A stretch of 39,160 nucleotides of DNA from Vallitalea sp. Lineage in GTDB: Bacteria; Bacillota; Clostridia; Lachnospirales; Vallitaleaceae. The notes beneath the pieces were generated by a model. It was not told where the DNA came from, did not search any database, and saw only the letters and a list, made by a program, of their open reading frames with translations. The position numbers and the translations under genes were made by a program. Shown piece by piece: positions 31,260 through 39,160 of this stretch. Every line of letters begins with the position of its first letter. Positions within the stretch are counted from its first letter, which is position 1. The stretch is taken from assembly GCF_025211055.1 (NCBI RefSeq), contig NZ_JAOARO010000079.1:1-39160 (forward strand), written 5' to 3'.

Positions 31260-33506
31260 ATGGTAGAACAAAAGATTGTTTTTGATAGTGGGAATGAGCT
31301 GGCGGCTTATGCTGCTAAACAAATAAATTATCATATAATGGGTTATTATCCAATTACTCCATCAACTAAGATTGCAGAACACTTGGATCTGCTAAAAGCA
31401 GAAGGAGAACATGATGTAATGATGATACCAGGTGATGGAGAGCATGGAGCAGCTGGTATCTGCTATGGAGCTACTGCTGGTGGCGGACGTGTTTTCAATG
31501 CTACATCAGCTAATGGTCTGCTATATGCTTTAGAGCAATTACCTGTACAGTCAGGTACTAGACTCCCTATGGTACTTAATGTAGTATGTCGTACGGTATC
31601 TGGTCCTCTTTCTATAAAAGGTGACCACAGTGATATTATGTATACTCTAAATGCAGGCTGGGTGATTCTCTTTGCAAAAGACCCTCAGAGAGTTTATGAC
31701 ATGAATATATGCGCTCTCAAGATTGCTGAAAAAGTTAAATTACCTGTAATAGTTGCTTTTGACGGATTCTTTACCAGTCATCAAAAGAGAAGAGCAAAGG
31801 TTTTTGCAAAAGATGAAGATGTTCAGGGGTTCGTTGGAAAATATGAGCCAGATTATCATCTGTTGGACCCTGATAAACCAGTAACTATGGGTTCTTATAT
31901 GAATGAACCAGACTTGATAAACAACAAATTCCAACTACATGAAGCTATGAATGAAGCTAGAGATGTCATTAAAGATGTCTTAAAAGAGTATGGTGAATTA
32001 TCAGGTAGAACTTATAATGTAGTTGAAGGCTATAAAATGGAAGATGCAGAAGCTGCTCTATTCATAATAGGTTCAAGTTATGATACTGCAATTCTTGCAG
32101 TTGATGAATTAAGAAAAGAAGGTAAAAAAGTTGGTGTATTCGCAGTCAATGCACTTAGACCTTGGTATAGAGATGAAATATATGATATGGTCAAGAATAC
32201 AAAAGCTATAGTTGTAGCTGACAGACAAGATAGTTATGGTGCTAATGGTGGTAATCTCTCAATAGAGTTAAAGGCTACTTTGCAAGATTATAAATCAAAT
32301 ATTGAAGTTGCAACACTGGTTTATGGACTTAGTGGAAAGGACTTCTATATTGAAGATGCCATAGAGATGTTAAATAGGGCGCTTGACATAGCTAAGAGCC
32401 AAAAAGTAGATAATAGATTTGATTATTATGGTAATTATAAAGGTAATGAAAGTTATGAACCTAAGCAGTTATTCAAGCCTATAACTAAGGAGGAATCATC
32501 TCCAGGGGTAGTTACTGTAACTAAAGATGAAAAAACAGGCAGGTTTATTGCAAAAGGGGGCTTACCCAAGGTAGCTACCAAAATGCCAAAAAGATGGGGG
32601 CCAGGTTCAGGAGCTTGTCCAGGCTGTGGTATCCCTGTTAATGTTAATCTATTATTAAAAGGTATTGAAGGTAATGTAGTTTTATTATTCCAAACAGGAT
32701 GTGGTATGGTTGTAACAACTCCTTATCCACAAACAGCATTTAAAGTAAGTTATATTCACAATCTATTCCAAAATGGTGGAGCTACTCTATCAGGTGTTGT
32801 AGAGATGTTCCATCAAAAACAAAAAAGAGGAGAGATACCAGAAGGAGATGATTTCACATTTGTTATGGTTAGTGGAGACGGTGGTCTTGATATAGGTATG
32901 GGAGCCGCTCTAGGTGCAGCACTTAGAAATCATAAAATGATAATAATGGAATATGATAATGGTGGTTACATGAATACAGGATATCAATTATCTTATTCAT
33001 CACCAAGAGGAGCTAAGACTTCAACTTCTCATGTTGGCAAAGCTCAAGCAGGTAAGGCTAACTATAATAAGGATACTCCTATGATATTTGCAGCTACTAA
33101 TATTCCTTATGTTGCTACAGTTGCAGAATTCATGCCAACAGATTTTATCAGGAAAGCTGCTAAGGCTCAGAAATATGCTTCAGAATATGGCTTAGCTTTT
33201 ATAAAAGCATTATCAGCCTGTCCTCTTAACTGGGGTGATGAACCAAGATATGAAAGAAGTGTAATTGAAGCAGGAGTTAACAGCTGTTATCATCCTCTAT
33301 ATGAAATTGAAAATGGTATTACTACAATAAATTATAATCCTGAGACTAAGAATAAAAAAATCAAGATGGCAGATTTCTTCAAGATGATGGGAAGAACTAA
33401 ACACTTATTGAAACCTAAATATGAAGATTTGCTAGGAGATATTCAGCAGGAAGTTGATAGAAGATGGGATAGATTAAAGGCTAGGAATGATAGCCCAGTG
33501 CTATAA
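31260..33506 (+). CDS. 2-oxoacid:ferredoxin oxidoreductase, fused alpha and beta subunits
   Basis: 748 residues. The alpha part (about 1-420) has GYYPITPSTKIAEHL near the start and the domain with VFAVNALRPWYRDE. The beta part (about 435-748) binds thiamine diphosphate: GDGGLDIG (539 onward) through to YDNGGYMNTG. Cysteines C452, C455 (CPGCG) and C480 (TGCGM) fit ligands of the beta-subunit iron-sulfur cluster. Together with the upstream gene it oxidatively decarboxylates a 2-oxoacid, with CoA, to acyl-CoA, CO2 and reduced ferredoxin. Which oxoacid (pyruvate, 2-oxoisovalerate or another) cannot be decided. This two-gene form differs from single-chain clostridial PFOR. Confidence 0.9.
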   Translation: MVEQKIVFDSGNELAAYAAKQINYHIMGYYPITPSTKIAEHLDLLKAEGEHDVMMIPGDGEHGAAGICYGATAGGGRVFNATSANGLLYALEQLPVQSGTRLPMVLNVVCRTVSGPLSIKGDHSDIMYTLNAGWVILFAKDPQRVYDMNICALKIAEKVKLPVIVAFDGFFTSHQKRRAKVFAKDEDVQGFVGKYEPDYHLLDPDKPVTMGSYMNEPDLINNKFQLHEAMNEARDVIKDVLKEYGELSGRTYNVVEGYKMEDAEAALFIIGSSYDTAILAVDELRKEGKKVGVFAVNALRPWYRDEIYDMVKNTKAIVVADRQDSYGANGGNLSIELKATLQDYKSNIEVATLVYGLSGKDFYIEDAIEMLNRALDIAKSQKVDNRFDYYGNYKGNESYEPKQLFKPITKEESSPGVVTVTKDEKTGRFIAKGGLPKVATKMPKRWGPGSGACPGCGIPVNVNLLLKGIEGNVVLLFQTGCGMVVTTPYPQTAFKVSYIHNLFQNGGATLSGVVEMFHQKQKRGEIPEGDDFTFVMVSGDGGLDIGMGAALGAALRNHKMIIMEYDNGGYMNTGYQLSYSSPRGAKTSTSHVGKAQAGKANYNKDTPMIFAATNIPYVATVAEFMPTDFIRKAAKAQKYASEYGLAFIKALSACPLNWGDEPRYERSVIEAGVNSCYHPLYEIENGITTINYNPETKNKKIKMADFFKMMGRTKHLLKPKYEDLLGDIQQEVDRRWDRLKARNDSPVL

Positions 33507-33525
33507 AAGTTAATACATTGTTGAA

Positions 33526-33572
33526 ATTAGAAAGTTGGTTTCTGTTACTCATGGGAATCAACTTTCTATAAT
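33526..33572 (+). terminator. Hairpin after the oxidoreductase operon
   Basis: TAGAAAGTTG (33528 onward) pairs with CAACTTTCTA (33559-33568), and a few inner pairs extend the stem. The T-run is short (TAATTAATT), so termination may be partial. Confidence 0.6.
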
Positions 33573-33584
33573 TAATTACATGAT

Positions 33585-33612
33585 TTGTTATTTTTAAGGT
33601 ATAATATATAAT
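33585..33612 (+). promoter_or_regulatory. Promoter in front of the PucR-like pseudogene
   Basis: TTGTTA (33585-33590), 16-base spacer, TATAAT (33607-33612), with AAGGAGA before the ATG at 33651. The expression signals outlived the gene. Confidence 0.6.
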
Positions 33613-33650
33613 AAATATTGATGTTGAGACTATATTAAGGAGACATAAGA

Positions 33651-34086
33651 ATGAGTTTATCAATAGCGGATTTATTAAAATTACCTTCACTGAGCAATAC
33701 TGAAATATATGGAGCCAAGGACATGGAAATATTGGAACAGAAGAATTGATAAGGGCTATTCTAAATGATGAACCTATGAAAATAAAAAGACTTGCTGAAA
33801 TATTCCATATAGATGTTAGAGCAATACAGCATCTTCTTATTCTTCGTCATATTCTTAGGTAAGGCGAAGGTAAAGAACTCCTACGAAATGATAACAGAGT
33901 GTCTTCTATATGAATTAGAGGATTTTGAAGAGAAAATCATTTTAGTAAGTTTGCTAAGAAGGCTATGATGCAGATAAAATCAATGGTAGAAGAAGGCATT
34001 GATATCATGATCCTAATGAGAATAACTATAAAGATGTGTTGGGGGATTATGGTATAGAATATATAAAACATGGTACTAAAGAGTAA
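33651..34086 (+). pseudogene. Decayed PucR/CdaR-like regulator and adjoining coding remnant
   Basis: From the ATG at 33651 the frame reads MSLSIADLLKLPSLSNTEI, the usual opening of PucR-family regulators. It is then broken, and a second frame gives LIRAILNDEPMKIKRLAEIF and HIDVRAIQHL, again PucR-like. A third piece reads NSYEMITECLLYELEDFEEK. After another shift, a last frame reads YHDPNENNYKDVLGDYGIEY and IKHGTKE up to TAA at 34084-34086. That end does not look PucR-like and may come from another gene. The frames change at least three times over 430 bases, so no intact product is possible. PucR proteins often control purine or amine catabolism; none of those genes is nearby. Confidence 0.7.
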
Positions 34087-34156
34087 TAATATAATCAAAA
34101 GCATATAGGTTTTTATTCTATATGCTTTACAGGAAGAAAGGAGATAAGAAGATATT

Positions 34157-35206
34157 ATGAAACGTTTAATTATAATAATATTATCATTGTTATTATTATG
34201 TAGTTGTAAACAGTCAGTAGAAAAAAATATTACTGAATCAGATATAGTTGCTAATACAAAAGAGGAAACAAAAGAAACCAGCACAAAATCAAATGCTAGT
34301 AAAGAAGAAGTTAAAGAAATTAAAGAATCTAAAAAAGTAGAGTACCATAATCCATCTATGGTTGTAACTAATGAAGATTATGCATATTATTGCAATTGGG
34401 GGCATTATATAGATGATAATGGTAAATTTCACGGTGAAGGTGATGTAAATGCAGCAGCTATTATGCAGTATGAACTAAAGACCGGAAAAAAAGAGGTAAT
34501 AGCTAATGTAGCTGCAGATGATAGAAGTTTTATATTAAAGGACAACTTTTTATTTTATACAGAGGATAGAGTTCTTTATAAGATTAATTTATTAGATAGA
34601 ACATGTAATGATATTATTAAAAATATAAAGAGGGATTATTATTGTATAATTGATAATAAAATAGTATATATCAATAAAGAAGGAAAATTATTAACAGCAA
34701 ATTTTGATGGAGAGATAGAAAATGAATTACTCGCAAATGAAAAAATATATTTGAGTCAAGTAAAAGGAAATAAAATTTATTTTGGTGATAGCTCTGATTC
34801 TATATATTGTATCAATGTAGATGGTTCTGATAATTATAAGGTGCTTAATAATGCATCGAGACCTATTATAACAGACACTACTATCTATTATGTTGGTGAA
34901 GATGGATTATATAAAGCTAATTTAGATGGTAGCAACCCTCAATATGTTGTGGGAGATTGGAATATGTTTTATTTTGAGGCAGGAGATTATATATATTATT
35001 ACGATTTTGAAAAAGAGGGTATAGCTAGGATAGATATAGAAACAGGTATGATAGATGATAAAATAATTCATCTTGGTTTTATTGATATGATACAGATAGG
35101 TAATTTTCTTTATATAAGAAATATGCCAATGCCAGGTCAATATGAATATAAAAAAGTGAACTTAGAAACATTTGAAATAACTGACAATACAGAGATGTTC
35201 TTTTAA
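34157..35206 (+). CDS. Lipoprotein with beta-propeller-like repeats (DUF5050-like)
   Basis: 349 residues. Signal peptide MKRLIIIILSLLLLCSC with lipobox Cys17, then a Lys/Glu/Thr-rich tether to about residue 65. The rest consists of short repeats of the pattern ...NKIYFGDSSDSIYCINVDGS, ...TTIYYVGEDGLYKANLDGS and ...DYIYYYDFEKEGIARIDIETG, as in DUF5050/KWG-type propellers on clostridial cell surfaces. Such proteins usually bind other macromolecules and are not enzymes. AAAGGAGAT is 11 bases upstream. No enzyme partner is evident; the next gene is also a surface protein. Confidence 0.85.
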   Translation: MKRLIIIILSLLLLCSCKQSVEKNITESDIVANTKEETKETSTKSNASKEEVKEIKESKKVEYHNPSMVVTNEDYAYYCNWGHYIDDNGKFHGEGDVNAAAIMQYELKTGKKEVIANVAADDRSFILKDNFLFYTEDRVLYKINLLDRTCNDIIKNIKRDYYCIIDNKIVYINKEGKLLTANFDGEIENELLANEKIYLSQVKGNKIYFGDSSDSIYCINVDGSDNYKVLNNASRPIITDTTIYYVGEDGLYKANLDGSNPQYVVGDWNMFYFEAGDYIYYYDFEKEGIARIDIETGMIDDKIIHLGFIDMIQIGNFLYIRNMPMPGQYEYKKVNLETFEITDNTEMFF

Positions 35207-35400
35207 TTATTAATTAATAATAGAGATATACAAGAGCTCTTTCATAGGAGAGAAAGTGATTTAATTAAAATAACAATATTAGAAGTTTATAATGAGGAAA
35301 ATATGATGATAAATGTATTGCTGAACTAAGGATATTTTAAAGTATGAGATATAATTTGAGTAAAATTAAGCACCTAGTTAGTATAAGGGGATAGACTAAA

Positions 35401-36571
35401 ATGACAAACTTATTTAAGAAATATATAGTACCTATAATTATCTGTTTGATAATATTTAGATTACAAGCTTTTGCAAATGGTGGTCCAATAGAATGGAATG
35501 GAGTCGCCCAAGGGGGCAATATACACTTTATAGATGTAGATGATATACAATTAAATTCTGAGTTCTTAGAGGTATATATCAATGAGTTCTACATTGATGT
35601 AAAAGTAACTTATAAACTATTAAATAAGGGTTCTAGTCAAAATGTTATATATGCTTTTCCTATAAAATTAAAAACCCAAGGTTATGATACTTATGATGAA
35701 ATATGCTAAAAAAGATATTAACTTTAACATAGTTAAAAATCTGTCTATTGAATATAATAGGCAAAACTTTATAAAGGATAAAAAATATGTACTCAACAAT
35801 GATGCAATTGCTGAGGTTATTGTATCTTCGGTTCTACAAGATGAAGAGAAATATACTTATAAGCCATCAAATCTATTTGATAAAGATACTAATACTGCAT
35901 GGGTAGAAGGGAAAAAAGGTATTGGTATTGGTGAAAGTGTTGAAATATTACTAGAACCAGAAACAGAATTATTAGAAATAGGGATTAAAAACGGATATAT
36001 AGCTAATAAAGATATATATTTAAAGAATGGGATTATTAAAAAGATAAAAGTAGAGTTATATGGTATGGATGATTCTAACAATGAGTATCAAATAATTACA
36101 AAAGAAAAATTGTTAAATAGAAATGTTGAAGACTTTGGACAAGTAGATTATGTAGATATTTACCAAGGTAATGGAGAAAGTTATTCTAATATAAGTAAAA
36201 TAAAATTAACGATAATAGAAGCTGAGAAAGGTAGTACTTATGAAGATATATGTATAAGTGATATTATTTTATATGGCTACAATAATCCACAGAATGCTTA
36301 TGTAAAAGGGTTTATTAGTACTGTAAAACAAAATGAAGATACTATCTTAAACCAAGATAAAAAAGGTGATAAGAAAAATGAAAAAGAGCAAATTACTATC
36401 CAAAATGACAAGACTAAAATACATGCAACTGTTAATGCAAGCAATAAAGAGAAGAACGATGAGATAGATAGTCATAATACAAAGTTAACAAAGATAATAA
36501 TTATTATTGTATTGGGGATAGCTGTGATAGGAGCAGTTTTAGTATTTCTTAAGAAGAAATTAAAAAGTTGA
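35401..36571 (+). pseudogene. Frameshifted membrane-anchored surface protein (discoidin/NADase-type glycan-binding domain)
   Basis: Two overlapping frames form one gene. Frame 1 (35401-35709) has a signal peptide (IVPIIICLIIFRLQAFA) and a beta-rich domain GGPIEWNGVAQGGNI...VIYAFPI. It stops at TAA inside GATGAAATATGCTAAAAAAG. In the +1 frame the reading continues KKDINFNIVKNL up to 36571. Skipping one T restores YDEICKKDINF. The continuation holds a discoidin-like domain (PSNLFDKDTNTAWVEG, as in NADase-type glycan-binding domains), a charged linker and a C-terminal membrane segment (IIIIIVLGIAVIGAVLVFL) with a KKKLKS tail. Domain order suggests a surface sensor or adhesin. Sequencing error, true mutation, or a programmed shift remain open. 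Confidence 0.75.
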
Positions 36572-36743
36572 ATATTTGTAGATATAATTTTAAATTAAGT
36601 AATTCAAAACTGTTGATTGGCTATGGACAGTAGAATAATTAAGAAAGCCTTGGGCAGAAGGAAATAAAAAAGAGGAAATTGGTGAATGAATTGACATGAA
36701 TCAAATATACGAGAATTTAATTTTGATTAGAAGGAGCTAAAAA

Positions 36744-36815
36744 ATGAAAAATATAGATAAATGCCCCTATTGTAATAGTCGTATAAGCTTAATAAAAAGA
36801 AGACTCATATATTAA
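36744..36815 (+). pseudogene. N-terminal remnant of a zinc-ribbon protein
   Basis: ATG at 36744 with AGAAGGAG upstream encodes 23 residues, MKNIDKCPYCNSRISLIKRR and a short end, then TAA. CPYC is half of a zinc ribbon; full proteins of this type carry a second Cys pair and often a membrane segment. This one is cut short, so it is probably the start of a gene whose remainder was deleted. Confidence 0.45.
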
Positions 36816-36898
36816 AAAATTATAGGTTATTATATTATGTAACATGAATGCGTTAAAAAATTCTATTTCTATATAGTGAAAGCTGGTAAATTTGAGAT

Positions 36899-37195
36899 GA
36901 ATCTAACGGTGTTTATGATATTAAAATTAATGAGTTTTATAGAGTGTTCTTAAGAACCTTAAACAAGAAAAAAATATTTAACATTAATGGACAAGATAAA
37001 ACCCTTTCAGGATATGCACTTATAACATTGGAAAAACATCAAGAAATAATAAAACAAGGTATACAAGATTATAATAATTTAAAACATGAAAAAGATATTA
37101 AATTAGCCGATATAGACAAACTAACTTTTGAATTAGAAGAAATTATAACTGATAGAGACAATGAAATACAAAAGGTAATATCATATATAAGATAA
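36899..37195 (+). pseudogene. C-terminal remnant of an unknown protein
   Basis: An open frame without a convincing start runs from after the TGA at 36893-36895: DESNGVYDIKINEFYRV, then FLRTLNKKKIFNINGQDKTL, then a heptad-like, charged C-terminus to IRYS-like end ...VISYIR. A GTG at 36944 is the only in-frame start and has no ribosome binding site. A two-base deletion would join it to the upstream GKF frame. The last 50 residues may form a coiled coil. I do not recognise the family. The strong terminator at 37253-37300 follows it. Confidence 0.45.
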
Positions 37196-37252
37196 CCAAT
37201 AAATAGTAAACATCTAATATTTCACTATCCCATTATATAATTGATACTATAT

Positions 37253-37300
37253 ACCCATAAAGCCTTGCTATAGTATAAGCAGGGTTTCATGGGTATTTTA
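37253..37300 (+). terminator. Strong intrinsic terminator
   Basis: A 17-position stem, ACCCATAAAGCCTTGCT (37253-37269) with AGCAGGGTTTCATGGGT (37278-37294), has one mismatch and two G-U pairs, and is followed by ATTTTA. It ends the decayed unit upstream. Confidence 0.8.
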
Positions 37301-37719
37301 ATATAGTATTCTTACAAGATGTACCTTGTTACATAACATCTCATACAATATATAGAGGATATAAAAACTATCGATCTTGACAATCATAGAGAGACCAATT
37401 AGTTGATTATTATTGTAACTTTTGGCAAAAAAATAATGCATAATTTTTCCAGTACATATAAAATGATTTTTTATCTTAACGAAGTATTGTTATTTTTTTA
37501 ATTATTTACTGAAACAAGTAAACCCAAATAAGATATTATTATCCATTTAAGTTGGTTTAAAACAGTGAAAATAATGTAATAAAGGGTTAATTAAATACAA
37601 AAAAGAAAACATATATTTTGGTAAAATAATAATGATACACAAATATAATATTAATTAATCAACACATAATTGAATAATAACTAAAATAATATGAGGGAAA
37701 AGAAATTTTTTAGGTATTA
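37301..37719. other. Long AT-rich gap without gene
   Basis: About 420 bases with no ORF that has a ribosome binding site. The only structure seen is TTTACT-GAAACA-AGTAAA at 37507-37524, an inverted repeat that contains the TGAAACAAG element also found twice at the promoter downstream. Confidence 0.5.
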
Positions 37720-37748
37720 TTGACAAGACACTTAAAAAGTAGTAATAT
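37720..37748 (+). promoter_or_regulatory. Promoter of the second sugar-binding-protein gene
   Basis: TTGACA (37720-37725), 17-base spacer, TAATAT (37743-37748). The leader would be about 175 bases, long enough for regulation, but I see no known riboswitch in it. Confidence 0.75.
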
Positions 37749-37754
37749 AATAAG

Positions 37755-37778
37755 TGAAACAAGTTACATTGAAACAAG
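37755..37778. promoter_or_regulatory. Tandem TGAAACAAG repeats at the transcription start
   Basis: TGAAACAAG occurs at 37755-37763 and 37770-37778 (15-base period) directly after the -10 box, and a third time at 37510-37518. The placement fits an operator that blocks transcription, with the distal copy allowing looping. Confidence 0.5.
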
Positions 37779-37930
37779 GAAGTATAGATATGGCTATCTA
37801 ATACTCTTTGTAGTAGGTTGTTTATCATTATCTAAAGGGTGTAAGTTTTTATGAAGAAAGAGATTCAAATTGGTGCTTAAGATTTATAGCATAAGGACTC
37901 TGGAGCAAAAAAAATATTAAGGAGGACAAA

Positions 37931-38968
37931 ATGAAAAAAACGGTAACGATAATAATGATTTTGGCTATGGTAATGTTGGTTTTTGCAGGTTGTAAAACTA
38001 AGAAAGAGGTAACACCTACAGATAATAGTACTACCGATAACAGTAATAAAGATAATAGTTCTAAGGAAGAATATGAAGTTGCAGTAGTTGTAAAGTTAAC
38101 AGGTATTCCATTTTTTAATGTTATGGAGGAAGGTGTTAAGAAGGCAGCAAAAGATTTGGGCGTAAATGCATATGTAACTGGCGCAACAGATGCTGATCCA
38201 GCATTACAAAAAAAGATTATAGAAGACCTTATTACAACAGGTGTTGATGCAATTGTAGTAGTACCTAATGATGCAACAGTTCTTGAGCCAACGTTAAAAA
38301 GTGCACAGGAAAAAGGTATTCTAGTTATTGCAAACGAGTCACCAGGACAAGTTGGAGCTGATTATGATACAGAAATGATAGATAATAAGAATTTTGCAAT
38401 CGCCGCTGCTGAAGCTGCTGCTAAGGCTGCTGGTGGAGAAGGACAATATGTATTGTTTGTTGGAGGACTTTCAGTTCCCCTACATAACGAATGGGCTGAT
38501 TTAGCTACAGAATATCTTGCAGAAAATTACCCTAATATGACAGAAGCAACAGACCGTATCCCATGTGGAGAAGATACAGAATTATCACGTACTAAGACAC
38601 TTGAACTTATCAAATCTTATCCTGACCTAAAAGCAATAATCGGATGGGGAAGTCTTGGTCCAATTGGTGCAGCTGAAGCTTTAAGAGAGAAAAAGATGAC
38701 AGATGATATCGCTGTAACAGGTACAGTTATTCCTTCACAGGCTGCGCAATATCTTGCTGATGGTTCTATAGATCATGGAGTACTTTGGAATCCATCTGAC
38801 TCAGGATATGCTGCTGTATATGTAGCAAAATCATTACTTGAAGGTAAAGACGTAGAGTCAATTGATGTTCCAGAAATAGGAAAACCAAAAGTTGATAATG
38901 GAAATGTTTTGATATTTGATGCTACATTAAATATTACTAATGAAAATGCAGATTCATTAGGATTTTAA
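37931..38968 (+). CDS. Second sugar ABC transporter substrate-binding lipoprotein (RhaS/LsrB-like)
   Basis: 345 residues: signal MKKTVTIIMILAMVMLVFAGC with lipobox Cys21, an Asp/Asn/Ser tether, then a PBP1-type sugar-binding domain. VVVKLTGIPFFNVMEEGVKKAA, GVDAIVVVPNDATVLEPTL and LWNPSDSGYAAVYVAKSLLEG are typical of the rhamnose/autoinducer-2 group (the W-x-P-x-D-x-GYA motif). The ligand cannot be assigned: the NESPGQ loop differs from the SD-type loop I recall for LsrB. AAGGAGGA precedes the ATG. The gene has its own promoter and is followed by a terminator-like hairpin. ATPase and permease genes would be expected just past the window. Confidence 0.9.
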   Translation: MKKTVTIIMILAMVMLVFAGCKTKKEVTPTDNSTTDNSNKDNSSKEEYEVAVVVKLTGIPFFNVMEEGVKKAAKDLGVNAYVTGATDADPALQKKIIEDLITTGVDAIVVVPNDATVLEPTLKSAQEKGILVIANESPGQVGADYDTEMIDNKNFAIAAAEAAAKAAGGEGQYVLFVGGLSVPLHNEWADLATEYLAENYPNMTEATDRIPCGEDTELSRTKTLELIKSYPDLKAIIGWGSLGPIGAAEALREKKMTDDIAVTGTVIPSQAAQYLADGSIDHGVLWNPSDSGYAAVYVAKSLLEGKDVESIDVPEIGKPKVDNGNVLIFDATLNITNENADSLGF

Positions 38969-38985
38969 TTAGTAAAAAGGATTGA

Positions 38986-39020
38986 TGCTGAGTGACATAA
39001 AGTGACTCAGCACCTTTATT
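38986..39020 (+). terminator. Hairpin after the second binding-protein gene
   Basis: TGCTGAGT (38986-38993) pairs with ACTCAGCA (39005-39012) and is followed by CCTTTATTATAA. As at 13685-13724, it may be a partial terminator between binding-protein and downstream transporter genes. Confidence 0.7.
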
Positions 39021-39026
39021 ATAATA

Positions 39027-39067
39027 ATCTCTCGGAATCTTGAGAGATCATGTCAGCAAAGCTGACA
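39027..39067. promoter_or_regulatory. Two tandem hairpins near the window end
   Basis: ATCTCTC (39027-39033) pairs with GAGAGAT (39042-39048), and TGTCAGC (39051-39057) with GCTGACA (39061-39067). They lie just after the terminator-like stem and could be RNA structures or operators for the next gene beyond the window. Confidence 0.4.
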
Positions 39068-39160
39068 AAAGCACTTTGACAAGTAAATATTGTCTGAATT
39101 ACAAATAAAAGTAGAAAAATGGGTAAAAGAAATAGACATAACTGCTGTTATGCTTTAAAA

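Noticed and set aside
35684..35710. Classic prfB-like programmed +1 frameshift
   Set aside because: There is no internal Shine-Dalgarno at the needed distance and no CUU-UGA context. A plain mutation or sequencing error is more likely, though not proven.
37931..38968. Naming the second binding protein LsrB
   Set aside because: The general motifs fit the RhaS/LsrB group, but the loop expected to contact the ligand differs (NESPGQ), and no Lsr genes are visible.
39107..39160. ORF beginning MGKRNRHNCCYALK at the right edge
   Set aside because: It has no ribosome binding site, and too little sequence is visible to judge.

Overview
The window looks like chromosomal DNA from a low-GC, probably anaerobic member of the Clostridia. 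The signs are strong AT bias, AGGAGG-type ribosome binding sites, TTGACA/TATAAT promoters, a ferredoxin-linked 2-oxoacid oxidoreductase, S-layer homology (SLH) domains, a TSCPD protein and many lipoproteins. A Lachnospirales or Vallitalea-like host is a guess. No rRNA, tRNA or CRISPR was seen.

Layout. 1-5000 is an accessory, partly decayed stretch: the end of a likely IS66-family element, a lipoprotein, an M23 peptidase without signal peptide, a broken SDR gene, and a Y-family DNA polymerase cassette with a truncated second polymerase gene behind a LexA-type box. 5000-9050 is mostly housekeeping: shikimate kinase, PIN-PhoH ATPase, MATE transporter and family 4 uracil-DNA glycosylase. 9170-19390 is a complete sugar or polyol catabolic locus: GntR/UTRA regulator, DeoC-like aldolase, FGGY kinase, binding lipoprotein, double ATPase, two permeases, iron alcohol dehydrogenase and a mutarotase-fold protein. 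One near-identical palindrome lies before the regulator and inside the aldolase promoter. 19430-21760 holds a TSCPD protein, a candidate small RNA, MTA/SAH nucleosidase and a membrane protein.

21760-29950 carries a 1648-residue GLUG-repeat SLH protein and, directly upstream, a sensor kinase and a response regulator with a SARP-like (BTAD) output. The SLH-protein promoter has two 7-bp direct repeats 11 bp apart, ending 8 bp before the -10 box, which is the operator geometry known for SARP activators. This is the most interesting observation in the window. 30090-33510 encodes a two-gene 2-oxoacid:ferredoxin oxidoreductase with fused gamma-delta and alpha-beta subunits.

33580-37300 is again partly decayed: a broken PucR-like regulator, a lipoprotein, a frameshifted membrane-anchored surface protein, and small remnants. 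The window ends with the binding lipoprotein of a second sugar ABC system, whose partner genes probably lie beyond the edge.
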